From Trichopria drosophilae (Eukaryota > Arthropoda > Insecta > Hymenoptera > Diapriidae): DNA of 64,000 nucleotides. The notes beneath the pieces were generated by a model, which was not told the DNA's origin, did no database searches, and was given only the letters and a program-made list of their open reading frames with translations. The translations under genes were made by a program, and so were the position numbers. Position 1 is the first letter of the stretch; each line of letters opens with the position of its first letter. Positions 33,507 through 46,018 of the stretch are shown in pieces. The DNA lies in NCBI GenBank assembly GCA_030407085.1, contig CM059583.1, positions 206,334,001 to 206,398,000 of the forward strand. The letters are read 5' to 3'.

Positions 33507-33699
33507 TTAATGCTTTTATGTTCAGGATAAATCCACGCAGCAGTTGGCTTTAATGAAATTTGTTTTTTATCCATTACATTTATATTTTATCCATTACACG
33601 GTGTGACAAATATATTTTTAACGGCAGATATCGGACCCTGTAGAGCATGACAAACTGGGGAGAATGGAATGGTTGTTTTTTCTTATACACTCCCAAAAA

Positions 33700-34930
33700 A
33701 TTATTTTATGCTTAAAACAGTTTATTTTATAATGTTTTTAAAAAGTAATTCATAGCTTCATTGATTTTTACTCGATTTTAAAATTTCTTCTTTATTAGGA
33801 AACAAGAATGATATATTCTTTTAAAGCTATGTAATTTACGTCCATGTCTTAAAGACTCACAAAGATCCAGACGAATATATCTTAGGAATTTTCATTTGGA
33901 TTCCATTTTTCAAATTTGATAATAGTTTTACGATATTATTTGGTTTCGAATATCATTTTCGTACTTGTTTAATTGAATCTGTTAACATTTCACAGTGATG
34001 ACTGAACTTTACAATTTTTGTAATATTATGCAAAATTTGAGTGTTTAGATTTCTTATTTTCATTGTTTCGGTCAATATTTCAATTCCATGAAAAGATGAC
34101 ATATTGTAGCATCTGTTTGTAAACAAAAACGTGCTTAGTTTGTGTCAAATAGTCCCACTGCATATATAAAACAGCTCTACCCTTCATACCTGTTGAGCGT
34201 TTTTCTGTACTAATTTTAGGAACCTTTGTTGGGCCCCAAATTCGAAAAATGTTGATTCATTATAATTCATTGTGCGATAAGTTTTGGGATAATAACAAAA
34301 TTCCGACTACATAAACGTAGTGCATGATTTTTTAATACCTACTATGCAATGAATTGCAAAATGTCGATCAAGGTTAATTTTCTGCATTCGCATTCAAATT
34401 TTTTTCCGAAAATCATGGAAAACTCAGTGACGAACAGGTTGAAAGATTTCAGTAGAAATTAGTAGCTTACGGAACCTGTTTTCAACGTCAAATCTCCATC
34501 AACATGCTTGCAGATTACTGTTGCTCACTAATCGAAAGAAATGATGATTTTTATAAGTGCAAAAGATCAAATAAACATTTTTCAGTTTCGAAATTCTTTA
34601 TTGACTTTTTTCTTCCATTCTTGTTATTGCGTGATATTGTGCATGATATTGTAGGCAATGATTCGAAGTTTCACTACATTCAAATTTTGCTTAAAATTAA
34701 ATAATGAAATTTTCTAAGATATATTAGTTTGGATCTTTGCGAGTCTTTAATATATCAATGTAAATAATACAGCATTACAAAGATACATCCTTCCTGTTTC
34801 CTAATAAAGAAGAAATTATAAAATCAATTAAAATAATATTTAAAAAAGTACATATCACTGGAGCTGTGAATAACTTTTTTAAAAAATTTAGTTTTTTAAA
34901 ATAAAAAAGTTTTTTTTAAGTATAAAATGA
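33700..34930. mobile_element. large foldback element (about 1.2 kb)
   Basis: The left arm 33700-33900 and the right arm 34715-34928 are inverted imperfect copies. Shared blocks are aatttcttctttattaggaaaca and gtctttaa-gactc-caaagatcc, then atatatctta. The outer parts are AT-rich (attttatgcttaaaa). The centre is unique and AT-rich with no transposase frame. Ends are approximate. Confidence 0.5.
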
Positions 34931-35400
34931 GATTGAGGGGGTGTATGAGGAAAAATACCCATAATTCTTCCCAGTTTTTCGTGCCTTACAAGGTCTACTA
35001 CATCCCGTTAAAAGTATATTTACATTTATTTATTTTGTCACACTGTGTTATTAGCTGTTTGTTTGGTCGAGCATATATCCCTATTTGCATTTGGATTGTG
35101 TTGACAACTCCCGTACTATAAAGTTTGACACTTTTATATGTTATTTTTATTGGTCCAGAGTCGAGCAAAATTATTATTGGATCATGTTAGAGCCCGGCCA
35201 TTTTCTTATGTGAAATTAATAAGAAATGTTTTTTTATCATCGTCTGATAATAGTAAGTCCAGTATTTCGTGGATATGTATACGTTTTACCTTCATTTCCA
35301 CTGATATTTATGATTTTCTATATGATATCTAACCACAGTGTGGTCACATATGTGCTAAGGAGTGAACAAAATCGAAACTGACCACATTTCATTGTTTTTA
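34931..35400. other. intergenic, no feature recognised
   Basis: AT-rich. Short frames only. I see no repeat ends or RNA gene. Confidence 0.4.
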
Positions 35401-36071
35401 CTCGGTTCGATGCATTTTGATATTTGTGAATCTCAAAAAATTCCAGCATCCGTGGGAGCCAAATACGCGGTACGGGTCAGCATCGACCTCGGCCTGTGGG
35501 AGAGGGAAGGGGGATGTAGGTTGACGATTGTAATTTTGGGAGGGTCAATGCGCGTAACACCCAAGTGCGCAGAATTGGGAAGCAATGTTCCTGAGGATGA
35601 CGTTACTAATATATACCTGGTCTGGGTGACATGAGGCGGAAGTGAAAGCATGTCTTGTGTACCGGAGAGCAAGAAAGCGCTTTTCGACAGAAATGTCTTG
35701 GCGATGTAATTGCGAGAAGCAGTTGTTCAGTCGGCAACCAGCCTCGAGGGATGCCTCTGCGGCGGACGACGCTAAAGGCAACCCTGTATCGACCCGCAAC
35801 CCCACCCCGGGGATGTGCTCCTCGTCCCTCGAATATATGCACTTCTAGTACAAACAAACTGCCGTCATTCGATCCACTCGTCCTCAATCTAAATACGCAA
35901 TCCACTGTCTTTGTCGACGTCTGCAACCGTGAACTTGTCAAAGAAACTGGCCGATATTTCACGACCTGGTTATTTTACGATACCAAACGGTTCCTCTCCC
36001 TCTTTTGGGATGAAACCGACTTTGCGGCAAAGACCTTTCCTATAAAAATGCTGAAGGACTTAGACAAATAG
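35401..36071 (+). CDS. GC-richer coding-like block, unidentified
   Basis: This stretch stands out as GC- and CpG-richer than its surroundings. One plus-strand frame stays open from 35655 to a TAG at 36071 (138 codons from the first ATG or alternative start). Its second half (..PSFDPLVLNLNTQSTVFVDV.., ..LVKETGRYFTTWLFYDTKRF..) reads like a soluble protein fragment with balanced composition. The first half, shared with overlapping frames on both strands, is arginine/proline-rich and less convincing. I recognise no domain. It could be an exon, a processed pseudogene or a transposon fragment. Confidence 0.3.
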
Positions 36072-36229
36072 TTGCTCGAGTACCAATTCGTCTTCATTTT
36101 TGAGTCTCATGACGTAAAATTTTGTCTTTCAAATAGTATGATAAAAAATGTGACTTATGGGATATTCAGGGTATTATTACAATAGATCTAATAAGAATAG
36201 TAAATTTTAAAGTATAAATTCACAATTCA

Positions 36230-36345
36230 TTTTCTTCTCATGGCCATTACAGTTCTAAAATATTTTGACACCTAATTTGTGGTGGTGTCATTCTAGCCCA
36301 ACGTTTCGACCAATATGTAGGTCCTCTTCAGGGGCATCTTTTATA
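36230..36345 (-). mobile_element. retroelement 3' end with hammerhead-like core (minus strand)
   Basis: On the minus strand: gccc CTGAAGA ggacc-tacatatt-ggtc GAAAC gtt gggc, then about 80 bp ending gtaatggccat. CTGANGA, a helix (gacc/ggtc) and GAAA in this order are the conserved core of a hammerhead ribozyme. gccc/gggc would close the outer stem. The second copy at about 59045-59155 has the same layout and the same gtaatggccat end. Penelope-like and other retroelements often carry such cores; the family here is not proven. Confidence 0.45.
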
Positions 36346-38029
36346 AAATAAAATTATAAATTACGAATTTAAAGAATATGATTCATGATAAGTTTTAATC
36401 CTTCAAAGAATAACTGTCTTATAATGAACAATGGTCTTCATTTTTTCTACAAAAATCGAAAAGCTATACATAAAACGTAAACAAGATGTTCATAGCTTCC
36501 ATCAATGTAGCAATTAAATTTTGTTAATAAAATAATCGAGAAAATCCCACCAAGAACAAATATCTCACTTTTAAAATATTAGGGGAAGACACTTATTGTT
36601 ACCGTGTTCGCATGTATAATAAATATATTTATTGCTTGTAACTTTAGTACCGTCGGTTTGGATCACATATAGAATTTGGTAACTGCTACAATAAAAATTA
36701 CACCACAAGTTTTTATAAAAGGGTTGAGGCTTCAGATCCTAGAGATCACAAGAAACCGATACAAAAATTTCCGACCGTGATGTTGTATGAAAGCTCATCC
36801 GTTTATCTGTTCACGTGTGTTTTTACACGCGACATCCCACGAACGGATAGACATACGTTGGAATAATTTTTTTTTTAAATGTGCGTCTTTGCTCATTTTG
36901 ATCTGATTAAATTATGGAGTTTCTCCATATATCATTTCGTAAAATAAAACTGACAAAAATGCAAAGAACAAATATTGCTTATACCGGTTTTTTTTCACGT
37001 GGAAAAAAATAGCACAACGAGAGAATTTGTTGTACCAACGACGAAAAGTAGTAAACCTGCCCCAGGTACATTTTCTATTTGACGGTACTATTCTAAGTTG
37101 GTATTCTTAGTACTTACTTATAAGAAGAATTACTTTTTTCCTTAGGAAAAAAAACGAATTCCTAATCTTATCGATTTGCAATTTTGTATCATTTAATTTT
37201 CGTATTTGACATCAGCATAAAACCAGCATTAAATTTTTATTTTCAACTACGTCGGTTGCATTATTTATTCATTAGAGACTAATTGCTACAATCAAGACAC
37301 GCAAAGAATCATACATAATAATCGACCCCACGAGTCAAATGATTCCCTGAAATTGACATATTCCATTAACCTACGCAGCTCCCTCCTATTGTAAACTAAC
37401 TTAATCGTTTTTATGCAACACATATTTTGTAAGATTTGTATTAAAAAAAAGAGAAAATAACGATTTATTAAATTTTTTTCTGATGGCTACCAGAACATAT
37501 CTCCACAAATGTTTTTTTTTTATTGGATGCGCTTCCTTCGACTCCTAACTCATACTAATAAATTCAAACAGGATACGATATTGATTAACTAATATTACAA
37601 TTTTAGATACAAAACATAATCTAGAAAAAAGAAAATTATTGGATTATATGTAGTAAAAATGCAGTTAACATTAGATTCGAACAGTCCAATCTTCCTTGAA
37701 CACAGAAAACTTTGTCAATTTTATTTCGATTTTATTCAACAACAGTGAATTCGACGGGGCATAAAATGTACTTTCAAAGCATTCATTACGAAAAAATCTC
37801 CAAGACATAATAATATAAAAAAATCGTCGTCAACCTTGAAAAAATTGAAAAAAAAAAGGAAAATCGCCAATACTTTCAACTGTTGTCTCACTAGTTTTGA
37901 TTTCATCAAAGGCAGGTATAGATAGGCAGAAAGGTATGCTTTTCTATTTCCAAATAAAGTAAATCGGATAAAAAATTGTAAATGATTACGGGTTTTAGGT
38001 AATGAAATTAGATAGTACAGAGATTATTG
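36346..38029. other. intergenic, AT-rich
   Basis: No supported gene. Around 36584-37070 the wording (gggg-aagacacttattgttaccgtg near the left, aaacctgccccagg near the right) hints at an old DNA transposon, but I could not establish matching inverted ends. Confidence 0.35.
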
Positions 38030-38170
38030 CTTCGCCCTAGGGCGCGAAATTAATCGTCGCGTCCGGTGTATTAAAAAATGAATTTCCGTCTGACGCCAGT
38101 GCAGTGACCCTTGGGCCGGTTGCGCCATCCTCGCGCATTGTAATTGAGGCGTAAAAGTCGATTTTATGCC
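38030..38170. repeat. GC-rich repeat fragment with CCCTAGGGCGCGAAAT motif, copy 2
   Basis: ccctagggcgcgaaatta..cgcgtccgg matches the motif at about 5077-5107. It is followed by a CpG-rich segment with gggccggttgcgcca. No coding frame. Confidence 0.4.
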
Positions 38171-38215
38171 CTTGATACAAAAATAACTGTTATTATATTA
38201 TTAAACGCGGTATTA

Positions 38216-38985
38216 TATAATTTAAAATAGTACTTTTCGATACAAGTACATGTGTGTTATAATGTATTACGTATCTAGGGCAGAAACAGACGTATTGCAG
38301 CGAGGGCGACGAGTGGGCCGAGCAGATGGAAAAGTGTTTTCGCCCGCCATGCGTACACTATTTTTTGTCACACCCATATAAGAAAAGTCACCTTGAGGAC
38401 GTGTAAAGTGGTCAAGGGCTGGCAAGCACATTCAATGATCTTCATAGCGTGAAAGGTTGTTTTTCAATGAATAAACAGATTGTAAGGGAGAGGAAAAAAC
38501 ATTTTCCCGCCCGGTGACACCCATCTTTATCAGACCGGGCGGCAATCGGGCACTTTCCGCCCTCTTTTCCGGGCTAGAAGATGGACTTTTCGTGCTGGTG
38601 TGACAAAAACTATTTTACACATCAGCACATGTGCCGAACACTATTTCATGCATCTGTTCAACAGTAGACAACATTTTCCCACATTAAGCACAAGAAACGG
38701 TTGCATAAGAATCTTTATATAATGCATAAAAATTATGCGCATCACATTTTTCAGATTATTATACAACCTACACTGCGAGACATTTTACATGTTGTAAACC
38801 TGATCAATATTTTTATTCTTTTATATTACAATGTGAGTAAAATGCTATTTTACACATTTTTCACTTTTTTCTGGAGCATTTTACACACACTTGCAACATA
38901 AAATGTTGTTCGACGCATGTTTCGAAAATGGTTTTGTACCAATGTGAATGCGATATGTACTTGTATCGCAAACTACTATTATATG
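38216..38985. mobile_element. foldback element with GATACAAG ends
   Basis: The left aatagtacttttcgatacaagtacat is the inverse of the right atgtacttgtatcgcaaactactatt. A further end of this family occurs at about 63550-63572 (cttgtatcgaaaactactatt). The interior includes the CpG-rich hairpin-prone block cccgcccggtgacaccc..gaccgggcggcaatcgggc (38507-38552). No transposase frame seen. Confidence 0.5.
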
Positions 38986-40640
38986 ATCTGCATAATTACA
39001 TTCGTGGTGTCGTGTTGTGACTAAAGAAATGCAAATTCAAAGAAATGAAAAATTAATCGGTACTATTATTGAATTTTAATTATTTATCCTTCATTATTCG
39101 ATGATTTAAACGATGTTATGTTTATACATATTTTATAAGTTACATGAAAATATATAATGTAAAAATAAAGCTCACGAATTTATTTGACTTCGGCTCTTTT
39201 AATTGATTTTATGGTTTATTGATACTTTGAGTAAGAACCCTGCGCAACATTAGACAAATATATATGAAGAAGTTTAATGAATAAGGGATATTTCTACTGT
39301 CTCCGCATTTCTCCAAATTGAATTTAGCTTTGATAGGAGAAAAGATTGATTCTACAGTATCTCCCCTATAAAATTTCTGAAAATATACATTACAATATTT
39401 GAGAAACAAAACGTTGAACGGTATAAATCACAAATAATATACGACACAAATAATAAATAATTCATTTCAAAGTTCGCTGCTCAAGTTGCGATCGTTATAA
39501 TAGCAACCGTTTTTTTGTTAGGACAAAAACTTCTAAATCCCCGAAGAATCGTTTCGGGATCAGGGATGTAATCGAGGAAGCTCAGCAGTTTTTTCGATAG
39601 ATAAAGAACCGAATGTTTTGTTTGGATTTCACCGGAAAATTCAGCGAATTGACGATGAGTTTATGCTTACTCATTATGCACATTAATTAAAAATGATTAT
39701 TTTAATGTCTGAATTTTATTTGAATTATTTTAAAAACAGACATATATTATTAATGCACATAATAACAACAACATATATGCTTCTACTCACTTTCTGCCCA
39801 GTATGCAGATTTTCATTTAAATACTGAAGGCGGCAAATCAATATTTGATTCACTGAAACACGTTATATATTTTAATGTGGGTAGCTATCGATTGCAAACC
39901 CGCATTCTAGTACTGTAATCTAATTAATACCAAATGAAGTATATTACAAACGTATATTTTTTGTAAATATACATTAAAATTATAGAGAAAAGTAGTCCGT
40001 ATAACATAACCAATGCTGCCGTTTTATTGATAATTATACTTTAGCCATACGCTTTGTATTTTATTGTTCCTTTGAATTACAATATTGATTGACAGATAAG
40101 ACTTGAATATTCTAATGTTAACAATAAAAATTCATAAGTGAAACGTACAGTTTATTCATATTTCTTAGTAATAATACACCTGACGTAGAGAAAAAGTAAT
40201 TTCATTTTATCCTTATTACAGTTTTAACTGCTTATCATGTAAGTGGCCGTATTTAAATTAGCGTATAAAAGTTATAATTATTAAATTGTTTCAATGAATT
40301 TGAGATCATCTTTATAAAATAGATAAAGTATTTTCTAGAAAATTAAGTATTAATTTAACTTTCTCCAGCAAAACATAAAAAAAACCGAATTTTGTTCAAC
40401 ATTTATTTAACAAGTTTTCGCTTATTATAATACATGTATTTCACAATAATTTAAAAATGGATTCTATTGGTTATCCAACTATTTATGTGTCATGTTAATT
40501 TTATGTTAAGGAAGGTAATATAATAGTTCGGATGTGAAAGTATAACCACATGGAAAATTTACCTATTCTAATCTAATAATTAAAATATTCTTTTTCATAT
40601 AATTTGTACCAGAATATTTAATTCCTTATCGCAGTAAAGA
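38986..40640. other. intergenic, AT-rich
   Basis: No gene, RNA gene or bounded repeat that I can support. Confidence 0.4.
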
Positions 40641-41048
40641 CAACTCTGCAGACGTTAGGAGCTTTTCTTGTAAAAAAAATAAGGATTGCGTCAAAAGAAA
40701 CGTTTCATTCTCTAGCCGGTGGGAAATAACCGTAGGGTCTTATGTTGCGAAAGTAACTGTTGAAGTGTATTTTCTGTGCAATCTAGCCATTTTGTGAAGT
40801 CGACATTTCTGTGCGATTTTGTAAATCGTCTCGACGCCTATTAGCGCGAGATTTCAGGCCTTCAGAACACATTATATTTTATAGAGACAAACATTACACA
40901 TTTCGAAATTGTTGTTACTTTTTCTGATTTTTAAAAGCTCTTCAAAAATACTGTTAGAAGGTATATTAAAATGTTTTGGCGATCGCAAGAGTACGTCTCA
41001 GATCAATCGATACAGCTTTAACAAATCTATATTTGTGGAATTTTTACT

Positions 41049-41291
41049 TCAATTTCGAAAAATCCAATTCCGATATTTGGGCATGTCCAAAGAAGTGCGT
41101 TCCAGAATCTGCTGTAACACTACAGCGGCTTTTCCGGTAAACAACGAGAATCCGAGATATCCCCATAATTCATCCAGTTGACCAGAAATAACACCGGCTT
41201 GAATCAGAGGAGACCCTGAGAAGTTCACCACTAAAGGAAAAATCGAAATAACGGCTCCAAAGTCAGAATTGAAGAAATGGAAGAGACAAAT
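41049..41291 (-). pseudogene. coding-like relic, possible multi-pass membrane protein fragment
   Basis: On the minus strand a frame runs from 41291 (after an in-frame TAA) to TGA at 41049. It encodes an alternating hydrophobic peptide: LFHFFNSDFGAVISIFPLVV, then SGSPLIQAGVISGQLDELWG, YLGFSLFTGKAAVVLQQILE and a basic end MPKYRNWIFRN. The composition and G/P spacing look like a real membrane protein. There is no start codon at the front, and the nearest AG upstream is followed by an in-frame stop, so I read it as a broken fragment or last exon. The family is not recognised. GC content is higher than the flanks (40640-41330). Confidence 0.35.
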
Positions 41292-41330
41292 TTATTCGTC
41301 TGAAATCGAAACTGAGTGTGACTGACTTCA

Positions 41331-43250
41331 CGAATTGCTAGGTATTTTTCTGTGCTCTTTCTTGCTCTTTTTATAAAATAATGTTAAAATTGAAGTCTTC
41401 TCGTAATCAGAGTAAGTACATAGTTTGTTAATTCTTGAGAGAATAAAATGGTGTTTTGATTAATTTTCTTATGTCACATTTAAATTTTGTATAATAATAA
41501 TAATCTACATGTTCTATTCTAATTTAGTTATTTGATTCATCATCAGATTATCATCATCGCATATGCTAAATTTCTCATTTTAAGTAATTTTGAGTTTTGG
41601 TGAAGTGAATAGCTTATCTACAAACGCAACATTACATGATACAATAAGGTACCTTGAGGATGATGTCTATCAACTACATAATCCACTAAGATTGTTTTTT
41701 TAATTACTTCAAACCAAACCGTGGGTCTTGAATGAAAATTTAGAATATCTATTGCAGAGATTGAAGGAAATATTTACTATCTATATCAAACTGGAGCCAA
41801 GTTCTGAACATAGTTTTCAATTTGATAGTTTTCATTTGAATTTTCTAAGATTGATTCGTGAAGGCTGTATTATTTATTGCAAAATTGGTAATAAAATTGA
41901 CAATAAGATTAACATGATAATAATAATAACAACTTTATTCACGAATTCATATATGGTTGTGCCAAAGTTTACGCAAAAAAATGGTTAATAAATTCTGCAC
42001 AACCCAAAAAGGACATTTATAGTTACTGCGCAGACTACAAACTAAAAATAGCGATTAAAATGTGAAACATAAAAGAGGCAATTTTTATGAACGGACACTT
42101 TTATATGCATTTGTTATTTTGTCCGCGGATATTTGGTCTTACAAAAAAATAATTGCAGTCCTCATACATAATATTTTTTCTTCCCAAAATTTAGGACAAA
42201 ATATTCATGAAAAAGCTCAATTTACATCATGCAAAACTAATTATTTTCAATAAAATAATACTGTTATCTCATATTTTAGTGCATATAGACGCCATTTTTA
42301 TTACATATTTTTTTTAATTGTATTTATTGTATATTTTATAATTGTAATATTATATTATTTGATATAGATATCAATAACGTAAAATTTATCATGTATTGAT
42401 ATTCAGAAACTTATTAAGTTGGAATAACTCTATTATGGGGAATTTATATTGTTTTTATGTAACATTCTTTATCTTATAGTTTTTGTATAATTATAATAAG
42501 CAATAGCATTGTCGCAAGCTCCTTTCCGTGCAGTAATACCGAATCTCACAATCGAAAGGAATATTTTTTAATATACCCGCAAGTGAGTTTTCCTGATTTC
42601 AGCGGGATATACTGGTAAAATGCCGAGTTTTGTACATTTTCCTGAAAGGCGAGGAAATTTGGGTGTAGATACGCTAATTAATTCATGAAAATGTAGAAAA
42701 TTTCTTCATTTTTAGAGTAAATCCTACTGAAACCAGACAGTAAGGGAATTTCTCCCAGGAAAGTCAGTAATAATTGACCCTAAATGAAGTACGTATCTCT
42801 GCAATTAACATTGTACTTTCATCGCTCATTTACGGGCTTACCGTTGAGATTACGAAAATATTGCATTGATCCTTTTTTGAAGAGAATACATTTTTATTTT
42901 AAAAAATTGTTAGTCAAACGTATAATATCGTATATTTGTCAACATAAATGCAGAAAATTACCATATCTGTATCATATTCGTATTCAGTACGAGTAAGGTT
43001 TTTAAGTTTTATAAACAATAACAACACTCAGTAGTACCATTACATATAAGAATTCAATTTTAAATAAAATGCATATACAGATTTTCGTTATGTAAATCAT
43101 AACAAAAAACATGTAAATCCGCTCGAAAGTGTGAATAGAACGGAATACACACGACTATTTCTTATTAAATATTAAAGAGGACCGGAATGAAATCTCGAAA
43201 CGTCTGAAAAATAGTATATTACGATCATAGGCAAAAAAAAAGAAAGTGCT
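41331..43250. other. intergenic, AT-rich
   Basis: No supported features. Several 60-90-codon frames exist, but their composition is what AT-rich non-coding DNA gives. Confidence 0.4.
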
Positions 43251-43259
43251 TCAGATCAT

Positions 43260-43700
43260 ATGAAATTCATTTCACATACTCGACGTAGCCAGAAAGCCGA
43301 AACTTCCTTTCGCGCAGCGGCCAGAAAGTTGCAGTTTCTGGCCGAAGGGCAGAAAAATATATTTTTTGACCCTCCGGCCGTAAAACTCGATTTCTCGGCC
43401 TATAGCGAAAATTTCGGCCGCGAATTATCGAGTCCTACGACTATCGCATAAAAAAATACATTATTGGTCACGGGCGATCTCCGACGAGTGAGATTGTTAC
43501 CCTCACTTCGCTTGGGCGACGAACGAAGATCGATAATTGCGCCCTTGGCACATAACATACTATTTTATTGCCGTAGGTCGCAAAATGCGATTTTGTGCCC
43601 AGGTTGTAACTATAGCAGTGAATGCTCCTGGTGATGGAGCGCCTTGCACCCTAATGCGATAAAAAATGTTATTTCTACCAGAGCGCACTCTAGGACCGAA
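43260..43700. repeat. CpG-rich repeat-like block
   Basis: Contains repeated and inverted ggccagaaa / tttctggcc and ggccg / cggcc words (43305-43425). A second part (43480-43680) has gggcgacgaacgaagatcg and gcgataaaaaatg. Composition and wording match transposon debris such as that at 5030-5110 and 38030-38170. No gene is supported. Confidence 0.35.
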
Positions 43701-44960
43701 AAATACTATTGTGGATGTCCATCACTTCGACATGTGCTATAATTTTGTAAACGCATCTTCCTCATTGAGCCTCGCATATATTTGTTAAATTCATTTTCCT
43801 CCCGAAAATTTCTTTTGATTGACCGATTTACAACCGCAAACATTTTTCTAATATGAATTTTTAACATATATTGCATATATATATACATTATTAATGAAAC
43901 TTACAAACAACTGCAATAATTTTATTATATTAACCGATATAGAGCAAAAATGGCAATACTTCCCTATCTAAATAATGTATTTAATTTAGTAATATGACGG
44001 TCCAGATATATTTCCTATAATAGGAAATTAATTGTCATTATTGTACACGAAATAAAATCACAGTGATTATATTGGAAAAATGATTTTTTTCTCTCGAGGG
44101 AAGTACATGTTTGTTCTGGAAGTTCAATATTTCATAGCTGAAGTACGACTCGTATATAACTGTGTTGTCATAACGTCAACAGCAGGTTGTTATTTTTCAT
44201 TCCTGAAATTTTCGTCTTACGAGTGAATCCAGAATTATTGTGGCATCCCTTATGACAGATCCTTTGTGTACGACAGAGATATAGGTATACTCTCGGGGGA
44301 CTGAGAAAGGAAACTTAATGCCGTTGATTAAAGGGCCACATGTGCCTTTAACGACAAGTCAGTTTTACGACTTTACCTAAGTTGAAGATACCGAGAAGTT
44401 GAGATCCATACGAGCATGTAATAATCGCAAACATAAAAATATATGTGATGACAGGTACTTTGTAGTAAATATTCTTTATTATTTTTTCAGATTTAAGTGA
44501 TGAATAAACTTACATATTGGAATTCAGAAATGAAAATAGTTGATTATTATCAATCATTAATATCTTTTACTTGCCCGAACCGTAGTTACATTTATCGAAA
44601 TAAACAATCAGCAGAATATATAAACTTTGTATACGTTGAGATGTCTCTGAGTTAATCAATAATATTCTTGAAAATATGAACTATTCTTAATACGTAAACA
44701 AATCAAATTTTAGTATTAAAAAATATTGTATTTCAACCCTACGTACTTATTACGAAATATTCATAAAAATTACTAATGTTACATATTTAAAATATAAAGA
44801 TTTTTAGTTATGTTTTTACCACGTGCAACGACGATTTAAGTATCGTTAGCAATCAAGTAATCTAATAATGCAATCTTTGAGAACTCGGATGAACTGGATC
44901 TAATTTGACATTTTTAGAACGAAGCGCATTGAAAAGTAAATTCTTGGAGTATTCAAGAGG
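43701..44960. other. intergenic, AT-rich
   Basis: No gene, RNA gene or bounded repeat that I can support. Confidence 0.4.
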
Positions 44961-44964
44961 TTTC

Positions 44965-45252
44965 TTACAAATCACCAGAAGAAAGAGAGTAAGCAACAGC
45001 TAGAGTATCTATTTCTGGATCATCCCCGACGTTCATATATCCGCAAACGAAGGAAACGACTTCGTTAGTCCGTACAAGAGGCGATTCTATTTCTTGGCAG
45101 GAAGTACCACTAACTATGTGCCGGTACACGCGAACAATTTGCATTTCGTAATTTAGACACGAAAACTTGCTATCACTCGTAATATCCGGGAACACCTCAC
45201 AGTCTGCCACTTCGATGCTACTCAAACACTTCGTTACAGTGTCATTTGCCAA
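44965..45252 (-). pseudogene. coding-like exon or relic, unidentified
   Basis: About 95 codons on the minus strand ending in TAA at 44965, with clear coding character against an AT-rich background. The peptide (ANDTVTKCLSSIEVADCEVF, ITSDSKFSCLNYEMQIVRVY, HIVSGTSCQEIESPLV) has five well-spaced cysteines and an acidic tail, as in a secreted or extracellular domain. The frame has no ATG at its front. The AG at aaatcag is followed by an in-frame TGA, so a standard splice into it is not evident. It may be the last exon of a damaged gene. No family is recognised. Confidence 0.35.
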
Positions 45253-45299
45253 TCAGCTGATTTAAGATACCAACTTCTCGAGAAGCTTCCACTATTTTC

Positions 45300-45995
45300 A
45301 GAGACTTTTTTTATTATATTCGAATTAAATGAAACTTTCATCTTTGTATTATATTTATATATTTTTGAATTTTATGGAAAATTGAAATTATTGACAAAAT
45401 ATTTACTGAAAAGAATAGAACCATTTTTTGCTATGTATATTATATAGATTTCGAAATTAAAAATGTTTGGGTTTGCGACGAATAAAGAATTTTATTTTAC
45501 CATTTGTAGAATTTATATTTTGCATTCTAGTACTTTTCTTTCTTTGCAAAGATTCTCGCATGTAAGTCATTTTTTTACCATCACGCGATTGAACAATTTA
45601 TTAGATTAGTCGTTACCTCGTGCGATGCCTTTTTCGATAAATGAAACGCATGTAATGTTTTTATGACGTACAGCTTTAACAAATCTCCAATAAAAATAAC
45701 TAAGGAGTAAAGCCGTGTCTAGTTATGGGAAATTTTGCAGAAATTTAAATTCTAGTGTCGTCATCATATTTATCGAACTGAAGACATTTTTCATGAGGAT
45801 CAAAAAGAAATATTTAGATATATTTTTAACTAACGTTCCTAAATTTATTTTGAAAATTTATATTACTATTATTAGTATTATTATTATTATTTATTTATTG
45901 CCTTCACAGACGTGATTCTACAAATTATTATTCTTTTTACATACATTTTACATCATATTTCTTTTACAACATTTTCATTCACTCTTTTACATACC
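45300..45995. other. intergenic, AT-rich
   Basis: No supported feature before the repeat block at 45996. Confidence 0.35.
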
Positions 45996-46018
45996 CATTC
46001 CTTACTCACACATATTTA

